DNA of 64,000 nucleotides from an uncultured Clostridia bacterium. Lineage in GTDB: Bacteria > Bacillota > Clostridia > Oscillospirales > Ruminococcaceae. The stretch is taken from the NCBI GenBank assembly GCA_947629335.1, contig CANRDI010000001.1, positions 62,001-126,000 of the forward strand, in the 5' to 3' direction. The position numbers were made by a program, and so were the translations under genes. The number at the start of each line of letters is the position of its first letter. Position 1 is the first letter of the stretch. This document shows, one piece after another, positions 44,295 to 52,941 of the stretch. The notes beneath the pieces were generated by a model. The model did not search any database, was not told the origin of the DNA, and saw only the letters and a list, made by a program, of their open reading frames with translations.

Positions 44295-46694
44295 ATGAAA
44301 AGAAAAATTGAAGCTCTATTTCTTTCATTTGCAATTGCTATAGGTATCACATTACCTGTCGCAGCTGCAAGTGAAACGGCAAACGGAATCAGTGTTTCGG
44401 ATTCTGAAGTTTGCGTCGGTGAGGAATTTACGGTCACGCTTAATGTTCCCGCTGCTGAAAATGCCGATACGGCAATTATCAGAGTAAACTTTGACAGCAC
44501 GGCTTTCACGGTGACCGAATGGGAACCGTCCCTTTCGGGACAGGTAAAAAATGCCGGTGTTGACTCTAAAGGCGTTGGTTTCTTTTTAGTTAATGCAGCT
44601 AATGCGCAGAGAGCTATTGATTTAAGCAAAGGGCTAGCATTGACAGCAAAGATAAAGGTAAAAGATGACGCTGAAATCAAGGATTATACATTTGACCTTG
44701 TCAGCGCAAGTCTTTCCTATTGGAATGAAGAAACTTTCAAAGATGTTGAGCTGTGGACTCCGACTACAACGAAAGTAACCGTTTCTGTAAAGCCTGCTCC
44801 TGTTCCGGCTACAGGTATAACATTGAATCAAAAGACTTTGACGCTTGTCGAGGGAAAAACGGAAACACTTGAAGCAACAGTATCACCTGAAAATTCGACC
44901 GACAAAGTAGTATGGAAGTCAAGCGAAAGCGGAGTTGCTACTGTTGACCAGACAGGTAAGGTTACGGCAGTAAAAGCAGGAACAACCGTAATTACAGCAA
45001 CAGCAGGAACAAAGTCTGCAAGCTGTGAGGTAACGGTAACTTGCGCTCATAAGAATACAGTTGACGTAGCGGCAAAAGCGTCTACCTGTAAAGAACAGGG
45101 CAATGAAGCCTATACGAAGTGTAAGGATTGCGGCGAAATCATAAAGGGTTCGGATAAGGCGCTTCCTCTTGTTTCGCATAAGGGCGGAGAAGCAACCTGC
45201 GTAAAGAAAGCTGTTTGCGAAGTTTGCGGCGATGAATACGGCGATTATGCACCGCATACATACGGCGAATTGATTGCAGAAGTTGAAAAGACCTGCACAA
45301 CAGACGGAACAAAGGCGCACTTTGAATGTTCTGTATGCAAAAAGGTTTTTGACGAAAGCAAGAAAGAAACTACTGAAGAAGCCCTTAAAATAGCGGCTTC
45401 ACACGGCGATACCGAAATAAAGAACGCTAAGGAAGCAACTACGGAAGAAGAAGGCTATACGGGCGATACCTACTGCAAGGACTGCGGAGAAAAGATTAAA
45501 GACGGCGAAGTTATACCTAAGATACAAATTCCCGCCACAGGCATTGTATTAAACAAAAAGACGCTGACTCTTGCTGAAGGAATATCGGAAATCCTTAAAG
45601 CAATAGTTTCTCCTGAAAATTCAACCGACAAGGTAGTTTGGAAGTCAAGCGATGTCGGAGTAGCTGCTGTTGACCAGACAGGCAAGGTTACGGCGGTAAA
45701 AGCAGGAACAACCGTAATTACGGCAACAGCAGGAACAAAGTCCGCAAGCTGCGAGGTAACGGTAACTTGTGCTCATAAGAATACAGTTGACGTAGCGGCA
45801 AAAGCGTCTACCTGTAAAGAACAGGGCAATGAAGCCTATACAAAGTGCAAGGATTGCGGCGAAATCATAAAGGGTTCGGATAAGGCTCTTCCCCTTGTTT
45901 CGCATAAGGGCGGAGAAGCAACCTGCGTAAAGAAAGCTGTTTGCGAAGTTTGCGGCGATGAGTACGGCGATTATGCACCGCATACATACGGCGAATTGAT
46001 TGCAGAAGTTGGAAAGACCTGCACGACAGACGGAATAAAGGCACACTTTGAATGTTCTGTATGCAAAAAGGTTTTTGATGAAAGCAAGAAAGAAACTACT
46101 AAAGAAGCTCTTAAAATAGCGGCTTCACACGGCGATACCGAAATAAAGAACGCTAAAGAAGCTACTACGGAAGAGGACGGCTACACGGGCGATACCTACT
46201 GCAAGGTTTGCGGAGAAAAGATTAAAGACGGCGAAGTTATACCTAAGCTGCACCCGGTTTTAACTGATACTGATACAGGCATAACAGTAGAAGCGGAGGC
46301 TGATGTTCTTCCTACCGGAACTTTGCTTGTGGTTGAACCTGTTTCGGCAGAAGCAGAAAATGAATCTGTATTTGATATAACGCTTACCGACTTGAACGGC
46401 GAAAAAATTCAGCCGAACGGAAAGGTGTCGGTTAAGGTGCCTGTTCCCGAAAAGTTCAAGGATACGGAAAACCTTTATGTTTACCGTGTTGAAGGGGAAA
46501 AGTATATTTATATCGAAAGCAGTATCGTCGATAATCAGGTAGTATTTGAAGTAGATCACTTCAGCACTTATGTTATCACCGCAGAAAAGCACGAAGAAGT
46601 TCCGGACACAGGAGTTGATTTTGGAATAAGTATGGGAGCATTGTTGCTTGCGGGCGCAACAGCGATAATAGCTTCTAAAAAAGCGAAGAAATAA
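44295..46694 (+). CDS. Cell-wall-anchored protein: cohesin-like domain, two Big2/Cys-rich repeat units, VPDTG anchor
   Basis: 799 residues from ATG 44295 (gaaagga); an in-frame start at 44247 is poorer. Signal peptide about 1-26. Residues 30-165 look like a cohesin or related carbohydrate-binding fold (EFTVTLNVP, DTAIIRVNFD, GLALTAKIKV). Then come two copies of a 242-residue unit: a Big2 immunoglobulin-like domain (ATGITLNQKTLTLVEGKTE... SCEVTV) plus a Cys-rich segment with several CxxC pairs. A beta-sandwich of about 100 residues and the sorting signal VPDTGVD-helix-KKAKK end the chain. It likely displays the cohesin on the cell surface. The next gene encodes a dockerin. Confidence 0.75.
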   Translation: MKRKIEALFLSFAIAIGITLPVAAASETANGISVSDSEVCVGEEFTVTLNVPAAENADTAIIRVNFDSTAFTVTEWEPSLSGQVKNAGVDSKGVGFFLVNAANAQRAIDLSKGLALTAKIKVKDDAEIKDYTFDLVSASLSYWNEETFKDVELWTPTTTKVTVSVKPAPVPATGITLNQKTLTLVEGKTETLEATVSPENSTDKVVWKSSESGVATVDQTGKVTAVKAGTTVITATAGTKSASCEVTVTCAHKNTVDVAAKASTCKEQGNEAYTKCKDCGEIIKGSDKALPLVSHKGGEATCVKKAVCEVCGDEYGDYAPHTYGELIAEVEKTCTTDGTKAHFECSVCKKVFDESKKETTEEALKIAASHGDTEIKNAKEATTEEEGYTGDTYCKDCGEKIKDGEVIPKIQIPATGIVLNKKTLTLAEGISEILKAIVSPENSTDKVVWKSSDVGVAAVDQTGKVTAVKAGTTVITATAGTKSASCEVTVTCAHKNTVDVAAKASTCKEQGNEAYTKCKDCGEIIKGSDKALPLVSHKGGEATCVKKAVCEVCGDEYGDYAPHTYGELIAEVGKTCTTDGIKAHFECSVCKKVFDESKKETTKEALKIAASHGDTEIKNAKEATTEEDGYTGDTYCKVCGEKIKDGEVIPKLHPVLTDTDTGITVEAEADVLPTGTLLVVEPVSAEAENESVFDITLTDLNGEKIQPNGKVSVKVPVPEKFKDTENLYVYRVEGEKYIYIESSIVDNQVVFEVDHFSTYVITAEKHEEVPDTGVDFGISMGALLLAGATAIIASKKAKK
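44808..46259 (+). repeat. Tandem 726-bp coding repeat, two copies
   Basis: Units 44808-45533 and 45534-46259 are near-identical in DNA through much of their length (for example 45043-45340 with 45769-46066). This suggests recent duplication; copy number may vary between strains and is at risk of collapse in assemblies. Confidence 0.85.
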
Positions 46695-46740
46695 GTTTTT
46701 GCTTTAAACTGTTTGTGCTGTAAAAGCTGTTTTATATCTG

Positions 46741-46771
46741 TTTCCCTTTCCCGAATTTTGGGAAAGGGAAA
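46741..46771 (+). terminator. Hairpin after the cohesin-like gene
   Basis: TTTCCCTTTCCC (46741-46752) pairs with GGGAAAGGGAAA (46760-46771) around a 7-base loop. The following bases are not T-rich, so termination may be partial and allow read-through into the protease gene. Confidence 0.6.
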
Positions 46772-46865
46772 TAAGATATTCGGATATTAAGAGTATGCTG
46801 TTAAATTGACAGTTTAAATATATCCTAAATTTAATTTTTACCTGAAAAAGAACAGGAGGTTATTT

Positions 46866-49800
46866 ATGAAACTGAAAAAGTTGACTGTAATTGCTGTTTC
46901 TTTGAGTATGTTCATAGGAGCATTGTCAATAACAGAAAATTTTCCGTCGGGAATATCTTACAATGCAAATGCGGCAGTTGTTCCCGAAGACGCTCCCAAA
47001 AGCTTGGCAGATATTGACGACACATCGTCGTGGTATTATCAGAGCTGCCCCACGACCGGTGACGTAAAAGCGCTTTGCTTTTTGGTTGACTTTCCCGATG
47101 TAAAGAATGAAAATTCCTTGCTCAATGCCGAAACAACAAAAGAAGCACTTAATAGCAGAGTTTCTGAATTTTACAATACGTCATCATACGGAAAGTTTAA
47201 CATTGATTATGATGTATACGGGTGGTATACGTTTGAGAACGACCGTGATTATTGCGGTTCTGAATTAGGTTACCAAGGTATGTTACGCGAAGTAATGACA
47301 GCGTATGATGATGAAATTGACTATTCGGAATATGACGCCAACAAAGATGGTATGCTTGATCTTGTTTATCTGTTTTATGCAGGTCCCAACGATGGAAGCG
47401 GCAACCATTTTTGGTGGAGCCTTGTAACTAACGGATTGGGTATTACAACATTTGATGAAAAAACAATTCCGAAATTTGCTTTCATTAATTTAGAAGGCAG
47501 TCAATACAATTATTTCTATCTTGATTCGGATACGGTGATACATGAAACCGGGCATATTCTGGGTTTAGCAGACTATTATGATGTTAATTCACACGGCGGT
47601 CTTGACAGTGTTCAGCATGGTAATACAGGCGGATTTGATATAATGGATTTTATGCTGGAAGGCGATCATAATATCTTCTCAAAGATGATGCTCGGTTGGG
47701 TCGAGCCTGTTTTTGTTACGCAGGATATGACTTTTGATGTAAGCTGTGTATCTGATGAAACAGCAAAGGCTTATATTATTGCGCCTGATTTTAAAAACGG
47801 AGTTTTTTCGGAGTATTTTGTTGTTGAATTTTACAAAAATGTAGAAAATAATGAATATTCAATAAAATGCCCCGAAGGAGCAATAAGAATATATCATGTT
47901 GACGCAACTTATGATTCGGATTTGAAAACTTTTATATATGATAATTCCGAAACAGAACACCCGCTTATAAACCTTGTAGAATCGGACGGAGAGTATGCTA
48001 ATCTAAGATATGTTGATTTATCTTATACCAAAGATTACTATACCGAGGGAATGACATTCGGAATAAATACAGCCCCTTCTACTGAGTTTTACGAAGGCGA
48101 GTTCACAGGCATTAACATTACTGTAAATTCTATTGACGGCGACAGCGCAAATGTCAGCGTAACCTTCAATAACGTTGATAAAGAAGCGCCCGTGATGACC
48201 AAATATGTAATGCCTAATGCATTTGGCAGGGTTACCAATTTAAGCGGAACACAGATATATTTTTCATCTCATATTTTCGAGGGTGAAAATTTCAAGAACG
48301 TTTCTTATTCACCGGTTGCTTCACCCGATGAAAAGGTTTATCCTGACTCTTATATTGTAAAACATCCTCAGAGCAAAGATTATAGCTTTAATTCTATATT
48401 CATAACAGAATTATCTGCTATGAAGGATAATACCGATTATGTTCTTACTATTCCCGCAGGAGCAGTTGTTGACAGCAGCGGAAATCCCAACGAGGAAACG
48501 ACAATAAAGTTTACCACTTGTGGAGGAACAAGCTCTTATACTGAAGTAGAGTATCCTGATTTTGAAAAGATTGCTTCCGGTGCGCCTGAAGATAGTATGA
48601 TGGATACAAACTATCTTGAGCGTCTGCCCCTGAAAAATGGCAATACTTTGTTTCTTCATAGGGTATTAGTACCTTTTGGTGAATATACAGACATAAGCGG
48701 TTATGATTTTAAGATTTATTCGCCTCAAAATGAGCTTGTTGCGCATACCTATATTAAAGATGACAAAGGCGCAACTTTGAATTTATTTGAATTGAATAAC
48801 GATACATTGTTGTTTGCCACTAATAGAAATTACTATTATATTGTATCTCTTGATGGAGTAATTTTGGAAGATGGCACTTATTATGACAGCGATCACACTG
48901 AACTTTCAGAGTTTTGTGTATTTGAAAACAGCATAGACTTTGTAGATGGTTTTCGAGATAAACAGGAATTTTATATTTGCCGTTTTAATTTCGATGGAAC
49001 AATAGAACGTTTTGGACCAATTCTCCCTTTGTCTCCCAGTGTATCGAGTGAACCAAGTACTTCGGTAATGGCTGAATATTTATATCGGTATAATTCAGAT
49101 TACACTGAGTTTGATTCAGATGAGCAAAATGGAATAGGCGCTATTGTAGATACCAGAAGTTTTTATTATGAAAAGTATGATGATTTTTTTGCATATAGTT
49201 ATGGGATTAGTAGGTTCCATGACTTCAATTTTAAAGAAGGAAATGATGCAAATTATGCCGAAACCTATATTTCCGACAATTATATCGGATATATGTCAAC
49301 GGTGCATGATTCGGAGGTCTTATGTAATAAAACAGCTAAAAACGGAGTCCCGCTTGTTGATGTGAACGGTGGATATGTAGCAAATCTTATCGGTGCTAGT
49401 GAATTTTTACTTAATGATGACGGACAACTTTTGGTGTATGACGTTGAATTTTTCCTTGGCACCGGACAATTTCATGACGAAGATGGATACTTTATTGTTC
49501 GTTTAAACAAGGACTTGGAAGTAATGTGGGACTGCGCAGTGCCTTTCTATCCTAATTCAGCATTCTGCTCAGGCGATAAGGTTTATGTATTCAGCAATGA
49601 TGGAATTTACGCTTTTGACGACAGCGCAACCGAACCGATTTTCGCAAAGGACGAAGTGACTTTTACAGATACATTCGAGGTCGATACCGAAAATCAGGAA
49701 ATTAAAGGCGGCGTAACAACAGCAGAGCAGATAAAGACCAATTTGGTTAAGGGCGATGCAGATGTAGTCGTTTATGATTTAAACGGAAAAATAATTCCTG

Positions 49801-50357
49801 ACAGCGAAAAAGTTGAAGAAGCAATCGTAGAAATAAGACTTCCTGACTCGGCGTATACTTACTATTATCATTACATAAGCGCTGAAAGCTATAATATCAG
49901 CGGAACTATAACGACAGGCACTGATGACATAGCTGATGTTACTGTAGAGCTGCTTGACAGCGAGGGAGAACTTGTTCAGACTGCACAGCTTACGGATACA
50001 GGCTATGAATTTACCGACGTAGAGCAGGGCAAATATACGATTGTAGTTTCTACGCCTAAATATTGTACAAGAGAGTACAGTGTTGAAGTAGGAGAAGAAA
50101 ATGTTGAACTTGACGTTGAAATTCATCTTTACGGTGATGTAAATTTTGACGGCGTTATAGATTCAAAAGATGCAACACAAATTTTGTATTACAATTCCCA
50201 ACTCAATTCTGTATTCTCCTTGGATGATGAACTTACTACGGAATATAGATTTAAAGTTGCTGATGTAGATCAGAACGAAATTATCGATTCTAAAGACGCA
50301 ACGCAAATACTCAGATATGCAAGTGATTTGTCGTCTGCATTCGATAATATTGAATAA
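46866..50357 (+). CDS. M6-type secreted metalloprotease with C-terminal dockerin
   Basis: 1,163 residues. Signal peptide about 1-37 (ending ANA-A). The catalytic domain has HETGHILGLADYYD (His226, Glu227, His230), the HExxHxxGxxD zinc motif of metzincin-like proteases, with the M6 (immune inhibitor A) setting around it (FPDVKN, YNTSSYGKF, DGMLDLVYLF). A long middle of beta-rich domains follows, including a CnaB-like segment (about 1,015-1,085). Residues of about 1,095-1,160 are a type I dockerin: DVNFDGVIDSKDATQIL and DVDQNEIIDSKDATQIL, two calcium-binding loops. It likely docks to a cohesin, possibly the product of the preceding gene. ATG follows aggagg. Confidence 0.9.
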   Translation: MKLKKLTVIAVSLSMFIGALSITENFPSGISYNANAAVVPEDAPKSLADIDDTSSWYYQSCPTTGDVKALCFLVDFPDVKNENSLLNAETTKEALNSRVSEFYNTSSYGKFNIDYDVYGWYTFENDRDYCGSELGYQGMLREVMTAYDDEIDYSEYDANKDGMLDLVYLFYAGPNDGSGNHFWWSLVTNGLGITTFDEKTIPKFAFINLEGSQYNYFYLDSDTVIHETGHILGLADYYDVNSHGGLDSVQHGNTGGFDIMDFMLEGDHNIFSKMMLGWVEPVFVTQDMTFDVSCVSDETAKAYIIAPDFKNGVFSEYFVVEFYKNVENNEYSIKCPEGAIRIYHVDATYDSDLKTFIYDNSETEHPLINLVESDGEYANLRYVDLSYTKDYYTEGMTFGINTAPSTEFYEGEFTGINITVNSIDGDSANVSVTFNNVDKEAPVMTKYVMPNAFGRVTNLSGTQIYFSSHIFEGENFKNVSYSPVASPDEKVYPDSYIVKHPQSKDYSFNSIFITELSAMKDNTDYVLTIPAGAVVDSSGNPNEETTIKFTTCGGTSSYTEVEYPDFEKIASGAPEDSMMDTNYLERLPLKNGNTLFLHRVLVPFGEYTDISGYDFKIYSPQNELVAHTYIKDDKGATLNLFELNNDTLLFATNRNYYYIVSLDGVILEDGTYYDSDHTELSEFCVFENSIDFVDGFRDKQEFYICRFNFDGTIERFGPILPLSPSVSSEPSTSVMAEYLYRYNSDYTEFDSDEQNGIGAIVDTRSFYYEKYDDFFAYSYGISRFHDFNFKEGNDANYAETYISDNYIGYMSTVHDSEVLCNKTAKNGVPLVDVNGGYVANLIGASEFLLNDDGQLLVYDVEFFLGTGQFHDEDGYFIVRLNKDLEVMWDCAVPFYPNSAFCSGDKVYVFSNDGIYAFDDSATEPIFAKDEVTFTDTFEVDTENQEIKGGVTTAEQIKTNLVKGDADVVVYDLNGKIIPDSEKVEEAIVEIRLPDSAYTYYYHYISAESYNISGTITTGTDDIADVTVELLDSEGELVQTAQLTDTGYEFTDVEQGKYTIVVSTPKYCTREYSVEVGEENVELDVEIHLYGDVNFDGVIDSKDATQILYYNSQLNSVFSLDDELTTEYRFKVADVDQNEIIDSKDATQILRYASDLSSAFDNIE

Positions 50358-50395
50358 ATATTGATATGTTTTAAACTTGGCGTTATTTAATAATT

Positions 50396-50434
50396 TTCCC
50401 GCCCAACTAAAAAGGTCAGGCGGGAATTTTTTTA
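50396..50434 (+). terminator. Terminator after the metalloprotease gene
   Basis: TTCCCGCC (50396-50403) pairs with GGCGGGAA (50419-50426), followed by T8. Confidence 0.85.
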
Positions 50435-50451
50435 TAATACCGTTATATTCA

Positions 50452-51207
50452 TAAAGAAGACCGTTCGGAAATTACAGCACTTTATTCCGAATTTAAAGAA
50501 AACGAGTTTTGTAAAATTTACATCAACACCGAGTTTATTTATCGTGAATACTCCGTTATGCAGCCGATGCATAAAAGTTATTCGGTGGCGGAGGAAAGTA
50601 TTCAGGTTATGCTGTCAAAAGATGTGCTTTACTCGCTTTATGACGAGGCAAAAGCATCAGAGTTTGAAAATGCCGGAGAACTTTCTGAAAAAGATAGGAA
50701 AAAACTTGAACTGTTTTTGAAAAAAAGATCGTAGTTGATAACATTCTGATTAAACTGCGCGATAATATCTCGGATGAAAAATACCTTTCTCTCGTAGCCT
50801 TTTTGCCTGTTCTGAATAAGATCCTTGAGGGCATTGATATTGATAAAAAGCTGAAAGAAAAAATAGCAGATGGTCTTTTGGTCATGGATAAATCCGCCGA
50901 AATTCAGCACGACAAGAAAGGAAATATCATTTACTACAAGGAAACAAAAGACATCGAGATATTGAGGTTTGATGAAAATATTGAGGAATATATGGCTCGT
51001 GAAGTCCTGCCTCACGTTCCCGACGCAAAGTGGTATTTTGAGGAAGATTTAAGCAAGAACAACCCTGTTGTAAAGACAGGCGCGGAGATCCCGTTCACGC
51101 GGTATTTCTACAAGTATCAACAGCCCAAACCGAGCGAGCAACTAAAACAGTCTTTCCTTGAATTGGAAAAGTCGGTGAATAAGAGAATTAAAAGGTTGTT
51201 TGGATAA
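50452..51207 (+). pseudogene. hsdM: Type I restriction-modification methylase subunit remnant (C-terminal part)
   Basis: Only the last 250 or so residues of HsdM remain. The methylase core with its AdoMet and NPPF/Y motifs is absent. The remaining part reads INTEFIYREYSVMQP, then shifts frame at an A7 run (50720-50726), and continues to REVLPHVPDAKWYFEED...IPFTRYFYKYQQP, the standard HsdM C-terminus, ending at 51207. The front is cut off by the protease gene's terminator. It cannot methylate DNA. It heads a decayed hsdM-hsdS-hsdR operon. Confidence 0.88.
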
Positions 51208-51220
51208 GGAGAAGATAAAA

Positions 51221-51720
51221 ATGGCACTATTTGAAAAAATGATAGTTAAAAACGAAATAGATTATGAAAAGTTATCTAATTAATTAGCTAAAGCAATTGA
51301 TAAAAATAAAAGTGATATTGATGAAGATATTCTTGTTAATTCAATAGAAAAAGCGCTAATCAATGTAAAAAACAAGGAAAAGGATGATAATAATAAATTG
51401 ATAATGACATCAAGTTTTTTTCAATTTTTCCTATTTATATTTTAGGCCTTTTATCGATATTATCATATATTTTTGCAATTATAGCTATATGTCTTGCTTG
51501 TTATAATTTTGTCGGTTTTACTAACGAGTTTTGGGTATATACTTCAATTGCTTTGATTGGTTTATTTTTAACATTTTTATCTGGTGGAGTTGCTCATGAA
51601 ATTTATCATATAAGAGATTTCAATAGAATTCTTGCAATTACTTCTACTTTTACTTCAATTATAGCTGCAATAATTGCAATAGCAACGCTTATTATTACTT
51701 ATAAAGGAATGAACTTATGA
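51221..51720 (+). pseudogene. Broken small membrane protein gene inside the hsd operon
   Basis: It starts at ATG 51221 with aaggag, and stops in frame at TAA 51281-51283. The same frame then continues for about 45 residues, and a second shift near the T7 at 51415-51421 leads to a hydrophobic stretch with about three membrane helices ending at 51720. Restored, it would be about 165 residues: a soluble charged N-terminus and a membrane C-terminus (FVGFTNEFWVYTS, GGVAHEIYHIRDF). The stop overlaps the hsdS start (atga). I do not recognise the family; it was probably an accessory gene carried with the restriction system. Confidence 0.65.
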
Positions 51721-52941
51721 AAGATAGTGGAATTGAGTGGATTGGGAAGATACCCAATTATTGGAGTGTATCAAAAATTGGCAATATGTATACTTTAAGG
51801 GTTATGAAAGTGAGTGATAGAGATTATCCGCCGCTTTCTGTAACAAATAAAGGTGTTCTCCCTCAGCTAGATAGAGCAGCAAAAACAAATGCACACGACG
51901 ACAGAAAACTTGTTTGCAAGGGCGATTATGCAATAAATAGCTGTTTTGACCGTAGAGGTTATTGCGGAATATCTTCATATATCGGTTCAGTTTCATTGAT
52001 AAACACTATCCTTTGTCCAATAACAGACATGAATCCTCAATACGGCTTTTTCATACAATTCAATTTGGTGATGAGTTTTATAAATGGGGGCATGGTATAG
52101 TTGATGATCTTTGGACAACAGGTTGGAAGGGCATGAAAAAATTACAATTTCGATGCCCTACTCCCCGAACAGCAAAAAATCGTCGACTTTCTTGACAGAA
52201 AATGTTCCGAAATTGATACCCTTGTTTCCGATATTAAACGGCAGATTGAAATTCTCGAAGAATATAAGTGTTCTGTTATAACAGAGGCTGTAACAAAGGG
52301 GCTTGACAAAAACGCACTGCTTAAAGACAGCGGGATCGAGTGGATTGGCGATATTCCGGAGCATTTGTTGACGGAAAAAATTGAAATTTCATTTGGCAAG
52401 ATATGAACCGAGAAATCCGGGTAATAAACAAGTTTTGTCTGTTTATAGTGAATATGGAGTAATTCTCAAATATAGCCGAGATGATAATAATGTTACATCT
52501 GAGGATACTTCAAATTACAAGTATGTTGTTCCGGGAAATTTTGTGATAAATAAAATGAAAGCCTGGCAAGGTTCAATGGGGATAACTGATTATGAGGGTA
52601 TAGTCAGTCCTGCCTATTTCATATACAAGTTTTCTGATAGTGTGATAATACCTAAATATTTACATCATCTTATTAGAAGTTGCTATAAAGATGAGTTCAG
52701 AAGAATTTCCGAAGGAATAAGAGAGGGGCAATGGGATTTATCTCCATATGAATTTTCAAATATACTTTTGTTAATGCCCAAACTTGATGAACAACGTGAA
52801 ATAGTTGAATACCTTGACGGTAAATGCGCTTAAATTGACAGCATAATTCCTGAAAAGAAACAGCAGCTCGAAACCCTTGAAGAATACAAAAAGTCACTTA
52901 TCTTTGAATATGTGACGGGAAAGAAAGAGGTAACACTATGA
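51717..52941 (+). pseudogene. hsdS: Type I restriction-modification specificity subunit, broken
   Basis: Two target-recognition halves are visible. The first begins KDSGIEWIGKIPNYW, the usual HsdS opening. The frame then shifts near 52060 and again near 52150, after which LLPEQQKIVDFLDRKCSEID gives the first conserved coiled-coil repeat, followed by a second GIEWIGDIPEH opening. Another shift lies near 52370; the second recognition domain is open to a TAA at 52831-52833, after which the last helix continues in frame to 52941. At least three shifts and one nonsense codon make it non-functional. Its end overlaps the hsdR start by 4 bases. Confidence 0.9.
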
